Source of the DNA: Sipunculus nudus
Lineage: Eukaryota; Annelida; Sipuncula; Golfingiida; Sipunculidae
Assembly (NCBI GenBank): GCA_026874595.1
Contig: CM049314.1
Location: forward strand, 58,702,300 to 58,766,299
Reading direction: 5' to 3'
DNA length: 64,000 nucleotides
Positions 49,850 to 60,973 of the stretch are shown piece after piece. Within the stretch, counting starts at the first letter, position 1. Every line of letters begins with the position of its first letter. The notes under the pieces are model-generated. The model did not search any database and was not told the origin of the DNA. It was given only the letters and a program-made list of their open reading frames with translations. Position numbers and translations under genes: made by a program.

Positions 49850-50809
49850 TCACTCAATAGCTGCTGATTCGCAAATCGAACCACTAGGTATTTTACATGA
49901 ACGATCATTCCAATCCCAGTCAAAGATACTGATCAGCTGCAAGCAGTCTTCGCCATTTCCATAATCATCCGGTTGACCGGGATACCAATTATTGTAGACA
50001 AATGTAACTCTAGAAGACGCCCAGAGCCAGAGGCCCTCTCGCTCATCGTCAGAACCTCCGATCCAATATGCTCTTTCCTTGGTGCGCTTATCTGTAAACA
50101 TAGCAGAATGTACTGTGTGGCTGCACCATGTAGGTCATTAACCCGGAGGTAAAGTGCAAATATACCAAAATGTGACTAGGCTTGCAAAAGTCCGCACACA
50201 TGCTATGTTTTACTGAAATAAGCCATGTCTATCCACAATGTCTATCTTCGTTCAAAACTTACCTGAAGAATAGTGGCGTTTAATATCCAAAAAAGACAAG
50301 TTATTAGAAAGCACAAATATTTCCAGCTTTCTAACTTGTGTTTTAGATGTTTTGATATTATAAAAAAATATATGACATATAATGCAACATTATTATTTTC
50401 CAAAATTAATAAATAAACTTAGTTTGAAGTGAGTTTACCTGTTGCAAGCAAATAAATGCATTTTTCACCAAAAAGAAACAACATTTCAATTTATGCGATA
50501 ACCGACTGATCATTTAAGCTAAAGATTTTATTTAGATTTGGAGTAATTAACACTTATTGATTTAAACGGAAAAGGAAATACCTGGTTCCCGAAGGTCAGA
50601 GTCTCCTGTTATTATAGCATACAGATGCTCATTTTCGCTTCTGGTTTCTATTGAAACCAAATCCCCTCCTTGGTCTTTGCATCTGAGTCTCGCTGAAGTC
50701 CACGAAAGACGGGTTTTCACAAACATGTAACAAGACGAAGAAGCACTCAACTGAATTTTCCTTTTTGCCTCCTTATGCAAATAAGAAAATTCCCTGGGGC
50801 ATTTTAAAT
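49850..50809 (-). CDS. C-type lectin-domain protein, two exons, intact
   Basis: Exon A (50809-50582, 228 nt) lies between acceptor TAACATTTCAG and donor CAG/GTATTT. Exon B (50091-49850) follows acceptor TGTTTACAG and ends TGA. Both junctions are phase 1, so the exons join in frame to about 155 residues. Visible CTLD landmarks are CPREFSY with SSSCYMF (the extra N-terminal cysteine pair of the long form), SWTSARLRC with GGDLVSIETRSENEHL (helix 2), YWIGGSDDEREGLWLW, then NWYPGQPDDYGNGEDCLQL and DWDWNDRSC, ending with GSICE. QPD with WND predicts calcium-dependent galactose-type binding, by the family rule. A start and signal peptide must come from an upstream exon (see 52.53 kb). Likely a secreted lectin of recognition or innate immunity. 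No lesion seen. Confidence 0.75.
50092..50581 (-). other. Intron of the lectin gene
   Basis: AT-rich, about 490 bp, GT at 50581-50580 and AG at 50093-50092 in minus-strand sense. Confidence 0.65.
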
Positions 50810-51568
50810 CTGAAATGTTATCAAAATTAACCAATGTAAACATGTAAACAACTATCCATGTAAGTTACTGAGAACATTAAATCACAGTGACAAAACAATG
50901 ATTTTTTTTATTGTTTTGACCAATTTACACTATTATGGCACATATACAATATATGATAAATATATGAAGGAATTGGTAATTTTTTTTCGACAGGTATGTC
51001 TTTTCACAAAATGATGAATCCAAATTTAACTCATAAATTATAATTTCATGTTGAAAGTAATTCAGGTTTGTTAATTATTAATTTAAGAAGTAGACATTTT
51101 AGCAATTTCTAGAAACATAGAGCGTATTAAAATAACTGTATATGAAGAAGTGCAATACACATGTTGAGGCATTTTGTTACAACTCTAAATTCACGCCTCA
51201 GGTTTTGACGGTGTTTACACTCCGGCGATCGTCAGGTAACGGTTGCCTAACACAGCTCCCGGCTGTTCTTGTGATTTCTTTTTACCACGGTTCGGTGGCT
51301 TTGAGGACTGGCGGCATTTCAAAATAAGCTCATCACGTTGTTCAGACCAATGTGCGTTTGGTCGCTTTTGGTGCGCAATATTTGGTACTTTTCTTCAATA
51401 CAGAGGTACATTGGCCTGATGCGGGCCTCGCCGTGCTGTATTTTTTTATTGCCCAGGTGATTGAATGGTTAATGTTGCTTCGTTTTAAATTCGAGAAGTA
51501 TTTAGAAAGTTCTGTTTCCTTTTCCTATCTATTGTTTTGCGCAGTTATTTTATTGGTGATTACTGTAG

Positions 51569-51654
<86 letters not shown>

Positions 51655-51660
51655 GTATAT
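51569..51660. repeat. (TA)n microsatellite with one interruption
   Basis: AT repeats with a single ATGTAT interruption near 51600. The long open frame through this area is an artefact of the repeat. Confidence 0.9.
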
Positions 51661-52525
51661 ATTATTAAGCCCTGTTTTGGTACTTTAAATTTCTCATCAA
51701 TATTCTATCAATATTATAGTAATTGATAATAATCTTAAGATCATTAGGTAATTGCTTTCCTGAATGACTGAGTACGATCGCCCATGACATACCTCGTTGA
51801 GGAAGAAAGCAATCTCCATTCACTGACGAGTCATTAGTCTTAAACCGAAGCAGAAAGCAGGTGTCCTTGTGTACTTTGGTTCTAGTACATTGAGGTGATG
51901 TTTGTCTGCGACATATGTAGTTGCATTCTTTGACTGATATTTGTGTTTTAACTACTCTTTTTATTACTTCCTGCGTCGCAGATTCAGAAATGTCTACAGA
52001 AGTGAAAAAGGATATTTCACTCCAGCAGTTGACAGTAACAATAGAACCTGTTACTCTATGAAGAGATAAACCTTAAACAGCATATGCGAACATAGTAATG
52101 GCCAATAGCAACTTTTGTATGGCCAGTATAAATTAATATATAACGCTATATTCAAACATGAATCGATATTTCGGGTTATTACATTTGGAATTACAAAAAG
52201 ATATAAACATAACTTTTTTGTCATTGCAAATAGGCCAATTTTCTGATATAACCGTTTATGACTCTATACACCTTTAAAGAGATAAAGAATCAGCTATAGA
52301 TTCAAATCAATAATAAGAGTTCATGTCACAAACAGCCTTTCGCTTACGGTTAACGATATGATCATTGTGTCCCTATATTGCTGTTAAGAGGCTGTACATT
52401 ACCCATAATCCATTAATACCAGAATGAATAACCCTTTGCACCAGATAAAGGGTCCTGCTGGATAGGACACTGTATAACAGAAAAATCCATTTTAGTTATT
52501 TAGGTAGAAATGAGTTTACAGTTAC

Positions 52526-52605
52526 CTGCAAAGGAAAATAGGACAAAAGCCAGAAGACGGATACCAATTTCAAGGCTTTTGGATTGTACTCCTTTCCCCA
52601 CTCTA
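52526..52605 (-). CDS. Candidate signal-peptide exon of the minus-strand lectin
   Basis: The minus strand reads LEIGIRLLAFVLFSFA followed by donor GCAG/GTAACT. The hydrophobic core and the phase-1 donor fit the phase-1 acceptor of lectin exon A about 1.7 kb downstream. However, no in-frame ATG is found before the upstream stop at about 52.65 kb. The true start could be in a further exon, or this is coincidence. Confidence 0.3.
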
Positions 52606-55600
52606 AGCAACCTGTGTAGGCAGAAGGTTATCAGGATGAAATTTCAGGCCGTTCAGCATTGATCCAAACGGGCGCTGTCCTTGTTATCTGACAAAACTAC
52701 AGTTAAATAAATGAAATCAGCATCCGGGAGAATCGAACAGCCAGCTCTTCCTATTCTAAAACACGTCAACATCATCATTGGGATAATTTATCATTACTTT
52801 ATTTAAATAATTATACCAATTAGCAATTCGTTTTTGTAAGCATGGTAAATATACTGACGGGTTATGTTTTACCGGTAATGTGTTCATCTAATCACGGAAA
52901 CCTGCTTCATCTGAACAACAATCAGCTGAAGACAGATGCAGGTCAGGGTAGATGTGGATTTCATTAGCATCTCAGTGTGCTGACTGACATCGTGACAATG
53001 CTTGTCAGACTAAAGGCTGAATTTGACAGATTTTAGAGGAAAAAGGAAAGAAACCATAATACTGCATTGTCATACCTGCTTTGTCAATACTGACAGGTAC
53101 ATTCGATTTTCAAAGAGAACTGTATGATACATTCATCTGAGGAGGAAAATGGCCTGCTCATTAAATATTGACTCTCCAGTATATCCTATTACTCTGTAAA
53201 TATAAACTTATTATACGTATGACGGTCACAGTTTATTTCCCAAAGTTTTTTTTCCATGAGTACATTGAATAAGTCTTGAATAAGTTATTATAAACGCATA
53301 TGGTTCCCTTTGATTCAAATGTTAACTGATATACGAAGTGTTTTGTCATATATAGCCATGAATGCTTTTCATCCTTCCTGGAGGTTTATTAAGTATGATG
53401 TGACGCGAGTGAGTTCAGGACAAAAAACAGGCTCTACCGGTGTAGAGTCGGGCTGGTACACTTTACGAAACCAGCGGTCGTATCAGAGTTGGTGGTCTGT
53501 CGTATGCGTTTCTCCGCAACAGAAAAGTCGAGTTAAGTCGCAGTAAGTCTGTTTTTAAATAGACAAGGTTTTGAATATTCCTGTCCTACAAGAAAATGGT
53601 CTTTTTATTTATTTGCGTATCGCACGGCATATATGATCAACTTGTTAAGCTATTTTCTTTTTGTAAGTTATGGATTTTAAAAGTGTAGCTAAGGGAATCC
53701 TGTAGTATAACTAATCGGAGATGAATACAGAATAGGGACACCGTTCAGCAAATCTTTATTTCCCCGAAGATTATATATACACTTAAATTAGTTTACAATA
53801 AGCTTATTTTCCATATAAAAGCACAAATATATCTTAATCAGACCACAGCACCACCATGGCATGACAAGGGACGCTCCGATTAGCAGGAGCCTGGTATTGA
53901 GTCGAAGTGTCGGGTTAGCCATGTCGATGTAAACAATTTAAATGAAGACGAACGCTGAAGGCCACAGAATTGTAGTTAGACTCATAAAAAAATGTAGAGT
54001 CCTCTCTATAATTGTGGCATATCATATCAGCCAGACGTGTCTGTCCATAGATTTTTAACTGATATATCTATTTTTGTTTGAAAATTTAAATGGGTAAGTT
54101 GAAAAAGAATTTGTTTCCAAAATTGTTCAACTTTCAAATGTGATGGATGGAGATTGCTTTTGCTTTGTAATTATCTTGATTTTGTTCTGTCTGTGTTTGA
54201 AATGATGTATATTTTTCAGCAACTTAATTCTCTTTCTTCTTTCTTTACTCTTTAAAAGATCAATACTGCTTGCCAGCAATGACACAACAGACAGAAAATT
54301 AACAATGGTATATTTAGTTAGAAAGTTATTTTTTATACAATTTTATTCTCATAGCTTTAAGACGAAATAAATAGTCTGGATCTGTTTTGTGGCGGGTGTT
54401 GACTCGATTTGGTTCGTGAACTACAATGATCATTCCCATTGCCTTTCAACCGGAACTTGCTGTTGAGGGAAATAATTAACAGAAGGCACAACCTCTGAGA
54501 CGATTCCCTGATTATATGTAAAGCTAGGCTAATCATTTTCATCTACAGATATCGAACGGAGGAAAATTCAAACACATTTTTTTTAATGGGGAGAAACTGG
54601 GTTGCTGTAAAATGATTTATACAATTATTTTCTTCGTACTAAATAAGAAGGCAGATTTCATGGGAAAACATTAGCTACAGCCGGCTGAAAACAGGATAGA
54701 AGAAAGTATATAATGTTATGTATTTATTCAAAGTTGTACTGAACCACTCTAATTTTCGTTGTATTTCGTGAAGATTATGCTCCATAACCTAACAATATAT
54801 CTATTTACATTGCTTTTGAGGTCTGAAGAATAACTGTCCTATGAGGATACACTACAATGAATAAATTTGAAAAAAGAAATAGCCATAATGTAATAATAAT
54901 TGTCATACTAATATCATACCTGTTACACGTTTCCTTAAGCAAACGCAAAATTTAACTGTGATTATCATATTCTGAAAACTATTCATATTCATTCGAAGAC
55001 AGTCTTTTCAAAAGTCAAGGGTGCTCAATTTTTCTTGACAAACTCATTGCAAAGTCACATATAATAAATACGCTACACATAATATCTGCATCCAGTTTCA
55101 TTATTAAACATCTGTGAACGTAGTTAAGATTAATTTCCTTTTTTCTGGAAATTGCAAATATGATGGTCTTGAAAAGGGTTTTTAAAAATTGCATAACAGT
55201 AACAGAATGCAGCGACATATGTAGAAGGCAGATATTTCTAGCATGTACGGACATGAAGGTTCACTGGAGTGCTTGTATGCTTCTGCTGCCTGAAGCTTAT
55301 GGCAAATTGTCAGCAAACCCAGACTGCTTACGGTCTAAACAAAAATATCACAGGTGGTCGATAATCCAAAAATGGACCTTACACATGCAGGAGACGATAA
55401 TTCTAACCTCGTAAAATGTTATAATTATTATCAACATATGATCCAATTATTTAATCCAGAATCCTTCATACAGGTTACTTTATCATCTTAAATAAAAAAA
55501 AATATGAAAGAAATATATTGTTCTTCAATTAAGAATTCTTTCCTACCTAGTTTCATGTTACTGATCATGGAAACCTTGGGACCAAAAAAGATAAAAATGA

Positions 55601-55721
55601 AAGGCTTGGTTTATAAATCTATTTTCTTATATATCTAGAATACTCTACTGCTTTTTGCCAACATTAAAAAAACACACAGTTCTTAATAGAATTGATGGTT
55701 ATACCTTAAAGATATATTTTA
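52606..55721. other. Non-coding DNA between lectin copies
   Basis: No gene recognised. A signal exon for the plus-strand copy at 55.7 kb was looked for and not found. Confidence 0.4.
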
Positions 55722-55722
55722 G

Positions 55723-56725
55723 AATCTAAGTGAACCAGGGGATTTTCGGACTTCTAGGAAGAGGGAAAAAGAAAAATGACAGGGGGTTTCTCTCCATCTT
55801 GTTACATGTTCCTCAAAACCCGTCATCCATGGACTTCAGCCAGAGAAAGATGTATTTAGTATGGAGGAGATCTAATGTCAATAGAGACCCCAGAAGAAAA
55901 TCTACACCTGCATCATTTACTTGAGCAGAACTTTGAGCTCCATTGACCAGGTAATGCTTTTGATTTTATTCTTTTACAAAGTTGATTGTTTCATTAAATG
56001 TAAATATATATATCCCGTTCTCGGAAAACTATTTATGTTTGCATTGAGATATGCAGTTAATTCGGGTTGTTTCATAAAGAGAAAGTAGCGGAAGTTTATC
56101 ATGTGTTATACTGCCTTTTTAAAGCATCGGTATATTTTAGGCAAGAGGATATTCCGTACTGCATTTGAAATATTATTTTCTGCCACCTATGGTCGGATAC
56201 ACGCAACCGTTTCAACTAATCTAACTAGAATTCTAATTTATTTTTGAATACTTGATCTTTCCAGGAAATTAATATTTTAATGGAACACAAGGACCCACGT
56301 CCACCTCGTTATTCAAACATGTTTTAAATGTAATTTACATTAATGTGTATAACTGTACCAAGGTGTTGGATACCAAATAATTTTGGCACTACATATGGGA
56401 TTTTGGAATATATTTTTTTGCATTTTTGGGGTTACACATTTGACTCAAATTTAACCCTGTTAACTTTAGCCTTGTTATGATCATAAACAATGTCACTGGG
56501 GAAACGGCGTATTGGATCGGAGGTTCTGACAAAGAATATGAAGGAATCTGGCGCTGGGTGGCAAATGGCCGGATAATCTTCAAAACAAATTGGATTCCCG
56601 GTCAACCTGACGCTTACGGTGATGAAGACTGCATAGAACTGATTAGAAAATAAAACTGGGCATGGAATGATCGGTCATGCGGACTGCTTTGGAAAGCTGT
56701 CTGTGAAACAGCGGGGATAAAATAA
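55723..56725 (+). pseudogene. C-type lectin-like pseudogene, copy 2
   Basis: Exon A (55723-55950, donor CAG/GTAATG) has exactly the 228-nt length of the intact gene's exon A. It reads SK, stop, TRGFSDF, stop, EEGKRKMTGGFSPSCYMFLKTRH, then PWTSARERCI, stop, YGGDLMSIETPEENLHL. Exon B (about 56484-56725) reads YWIGGSDKEYEGIWRWV, NWIPGQPDAYGDEDCIELIRK, stop, NWAWNDRSCGLLWKAVCET and a terminal TAA. The first conserved cysteine of the KC pair is now TGA. QPD and WND are kept. There are four premature stops without indels in exon A, and the expected acceptor AG of exon B is not visible. Confidence 0.8.
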
Positions 56726-58000
56726 CTTCCGCTTGCATATCGTTGTTGATTATTTATCATGTGCTGTACAATATGATTTGTCTATAAAAATGTTATAAAA
56801 CATAAAATAATATAATCATATGTGTATACTCAATAGGTGTAATCTTGCATAAACATTTTTTTTCTCATATATATAATTAAAATGCCATGTGTGATACCAA
56901 ATTTAAAAATCTAATTAAATCTTATGTTTTTTAACTGTTTAGATCCTCGAAAAAATGAAATAGAAGTTAATTACGAAAGTTTTTTAACTGTTTGGATCCT
57001 CGAAAAATTAAAATAGAAACTTTCATAATAAACTTCTTAAATATGCCAATGACTGGTCATCATGCGCTTTAAATCATAATGGCTATAAGAAAACGAATTG
57101 CCGGGGTTACAAATCTTAACCAGTAAACATCATGTCACTTTTATGACAGTACGAATCGTTGGAATAGATTGCCATGTATTTGCTGATTATTTTGGCAAGA
57201 TAAGAAAACGCTTCAAAGGACACTGTCCAGGTATCCTTAAATATGTAACGATTGAAAAATGTGTTACAGAAGGACAATACACGGTCATTTTAAATGTGTC
57301 CATATGTCAGTATTTTATCGAAACAAATGTATATTATCTCCCTATGATTACTGTTTGATCTTGAGTCTGGGTGTGCATATTTATTTAAATCAGATAGATT
57401 GATTGACAAGGTGAGGGAATCACATCAGAGGCTTTCTCTGTTTGTTTGTTATTGATCTGAAACAGAACTCTTGTTCAGTGGGCTATCATGTTCTTGCAAG
57501 ATGCTATCCATGCGAAATAATTTGGAGGCAAAGGTAAAAAGTAAAATCCACCATATTATCACTTGAAGATGCAATGAACTAATAGTTTTAATAGTCGTAT
57601 ATGCTGTTTGGCTGTAGTAATTTTGATCACTTGATGCTTCTTACGCCCAGAGAGATCAAATGGTTGATTCCTAACGAACGGGATGTCCGACCACGCTTGC
57701 AAAGGTTTATATGACTTGTACATGACGTGAAAACGTTACCTACACATTGTAACAGTAGTAAGTGTTATGTTACAGGAGTGGGTAGAATAACCTATTTAAC
57801 TACAGAAGAAGGAGTTCATATTAAATACCTGACGGTAACACACACAGAATCTTTAAATACAGCATAAGTCACTAAGCCACCGAATATATTTGAAGCACTG
57901 TTTTCACCAGACAACGGTGACTATTTTTTTATTAGTTTGGGTATTGTTTATGCCAGGATGTTAACTTAGGAATATGCAACCCCAGTGTTTGGTTTCGGGT
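56726..58000. other. Non-coding DNA with a 2-copy 53-bp tandem repeat
   Basis: TTTTTTAACTGTTTAGATCC and its variant TTTTTTAACTGTTTGGATCC start near 56927 and 56980. No gene recognised. Confidence 0.5.
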
Positions 58001-59683
58001 TCAGGCCAGTGCAGTTTGAGGTTGATGAAAATCCTTGTCTAGACCGATTCCTGTGTTGATATTCCTACGTTGGCCTTTAGTGACGGCGCACCTGTACGCT
58101 TGCTTTTTGTACTTTTGTCTTTCTCTGAAGGCGTTCCGGCGCTTTGCTATGTAAAAAGCTGGAAACGGGAGATATGCGTCACGGTCTTCTGGGTGCGACG
58201 CGCAGTTAAGTGTACTCCGCCGAAATTTAGTACATTCTGTCCAGCGGGAGGGTCCGGACTGGTCGGCAGCCGCTTTGGGAGTGGTGAAGTACCTGTGTGA
58301 AGCTGCGAGCACACCGGCTATCAAGTCTGCTTTTCTTCGGTGCGCCTTGTTGGGCTGTGGCATCATACCGTGTGGACAGTCTGGTCTAGGTGAGCCGTCT
58401 TCTGATTTTGTAGAGAGCTCTCAGTAATAGGCAAGAGACTTCGGCTTGACGCTGAGTGGTGACAGTGCTTAGATTCGCTAGTTAGAGTTTATTTGGTATC
58501 CAACAGCCGGAGAATTATGATTGAGTGCTGCTGGGATAGATAGAGTCGTTGATGGAGGGCTCTGGCACGGGGCGTTTGTAGAGTAATGCTTTATTTTAAC
58601 CACGGACTTTTAACGCGTATTCTGGGGTGTAGGACATACGCGAGAAGGGATCGACTGTGTTGTTGACCGATTTCAAGTTCATCCTATTTACAGTAGATTA
58701 GGTGAGCTCTATATTGCGACAGTCACGTGACCTCGGGTGAGGTTGACTCACTTTTTGCGACGTAAGTGTAACTGCACTGTAATTTTATAATAGGCTTTTA
58801 TCTACTCCAGTCTTTTGTTTTGTCTTTGTGTGACCGCTTAAGCTGAGCATCATACATCTTCGCCACTGAGCCAACAGCAAGTTTTGATGGCCCTATATTC
58901 CACGTAGAGCTGGTTGTCAGAGTTCATTAAACATTCCCTGTTTCGGTGAGGTTTTGTTTCTGAGCCCGCCAACGTTGCAGCATAAAAGGACGTTGATTTG
59001 ATCATATGCTTCCTTTATACCAGTTGTGTATTCGGATCTTTTGAGACACCTATCAGTCAGCATATAAAACAATAGGCTCTTCTGTTTTTCATTTGGTAAT
59101 CTAGTGCAGCAGCAGGACTCTTCTTCTATCATTGATTGATGGGTACAGGGTCAATGGCAACAATGTCGGCTGAGAACACATGTTGTCCAATGCTCCGCTG
59201 TAATAAGGCTCTTTTTTATGACAGAAAGGCCACGTAGAGCTGGCTAATAACGTTCTTATTTACATCGCTGCTTTCCTTATCAGCACAAAAAGATGATTGT
59301 TTGATCATCATTGGAATGGGCGATTTCTGGGATGCAAGGCTTAGCACCAAACTCTTTATCTTTTTGACACAGCAGCTCATCATGCTTGGCAAAACCAAAG
59401 GAGAAAGTCCTCATCTAGCACAAGATTCTTGGAGAGTCATCTTTTTCAAGATTTTCAACCAACCATATCTTTTTCTGTGCGATGATATCTCCCTAGTCCT
59501 CATGGCCCCGCGGAACTCTGAAGTTACTGGTGATATCTTGCAGATATTTCCTCGGATAAGGCTTGGCATATTTGATGTGATAGTTGTTCAAAAACAGTAC
59601 GCTACTGTTTCCCAGAAATTTTGTAACTCAATAATCCCTTCGCAAAACCTGCCCCCAAATATTCCATACACAGGTTTGTTTAA
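58001..59683. other. GC-richer region of unknown nature
   Basis: Composition shifts to more CpG. A minus-strand open stretch at 58366-58001 is basic and unrecognised. CCACGTAGAGCTGG occurs at 58900 and again at 59230, and the sequence after each is related (GCA(G/C)..AAAA and TTTGATCAT follow in both). This gives a roughly 330-bp direct repeat that is open on the minus strand over part of its length. It may be a decayed mobile element or tandem exons. I cannot assign a family. Confidence 0.35.
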
Positions 59684-60179
59684 AGGGGCCCAATCACCTA
59701 TAAAGAATGTTGAGTTAACACGAAAATTAGCTTCTTCCCTTTAAAATAAATCTGTCACTGCCAAAAATATTACCCTGAAGCCGTTTGCTTTCTCCTGTAA
59801 ACGAATTTTAAAAACAGTGGACCGGGCGCGATGACAAATGTAAACATAAACACAGCGCGTGGGGCCGTCTGCATCGCTGAGCCAAAAAACGTGTCAATCA
59901 GGAGATGCCCTGTCTGACTTGACCCAAAAAATGTAATACATGTTCCTTCTGGCTGAAACACCGCGTATTGCCCCTATTAATCGGACCTCTTGTCACGCGG
60001 CCTTGTTTTGGTAAACACACTGTGTTTACCAACACGCAGAGCCATAACATGGTGTAAAACAGCCGTATGCAAGGAAATGAGACCATGTGCTGGGTGGTTT
60101 TGCTGGGAAACATGTATAAAGTATAACTGAACTGATAGTGTGAAAGAATAGGCAAAAATTAACCCCTGATTATGTCTCT
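59684..60179. mobile_element. MITE with TTAA target duplication
   Basis: The 496-bp element is flanked by TTAA at 59680-59683 and 60180-60183. Its ends AGGGGCCCAATCACC and (reverse complement of the right end) AGAGACATAATCAGG form imperfect terminal inverted repeats. A perfect palindrome with 12-bp arms (TTGGTAAACACA) sits at 60008-60032. No coding content. TTAA duplication points to a piggyBac- or Kolobok-type source transposase. Confidence 0.6.
60008..60032. repeat. Perfect palindrome inside the MITE
   Basis: Arms TTGGTAAACACA and TGTGTTTACCAA around a single C. Confidence 0.9.
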
Positions 60180-60183
60180 TTAA

Positions 60184-60973
60184 AGACCATGTTAAAGAAT
60201 ATAATCAAAGAATTTATTTTCTTTGATGAATCAATTTATTTGAACGAATTTGTGAGTGGGAACGTGTCTTTAATTAATGCACACTTTTCAATTAGGTTCG
60301 CTCACTAATGATACTTGCCCCGACCCTATGGCATGATAAGCACCGATCTCACACCGGCGAGCGGTGGTGCTATTCAGGACACGCTTACGCTTGATAAATC
60401 TAAACGATATTTCGAATCGTTATAAGTAACCATAACCGAGAACAACGCAATAAAAGAAGACGCTAATGACACCTGCTACAAACGGAAGCCCTCATAAGCA
60501 CTGATAAGTGATCTGGTGCCGTAAAACAATTTGTCCTCTGGAAAGTGAAAAATAAACATAAATGAAAGGCACGCCTTTTCAAACATTTTTTTTTTTCTTA
60601 TAAGGTGTACATCAAAACAAGATACATTATGAAAATATATCTCGAGCACGGTTTTACTAGAAACACTCACCTGAAAGAGGTATTTCTAAATTGTTTCTAT
60701 AATGGCATATTAAACAAGATAGAATCTGGGATTTTGACTGGTGTAGAAGAGGAGAGCACTGGGAGTTGGTTAACGGCGGGCGCCTATGTTAAGCTTAGGC
60801 AGAAGTATGACCAAGCAATTACAGATGATCCAAGACTTACATTTTCATTAAACGGAAGTGCCGGTCCTAGGATGAATTTTGGTGTAGCTGAAGACATGCC
60901 TTCACCTTCTAATGCAGTGCTCATCAGGTTATTTAATTAGTTAATAACATGTAGCCCGTGGACTGGAGGGACC
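60184..60973. other. Mostly non-coding, one unassigned open stretch
   Basis: The plus-strand frame ending at 60938-60940 contains GILTGVEEESTGSWLTAG, then YDQAITDDPRLTFSLNGSAG and PSPSNAVLIRLFN, a protein-like composition. I recognise no family, domain or clear splice acceptor, so it is noted but not called as a gene. Confidence 0.25.
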
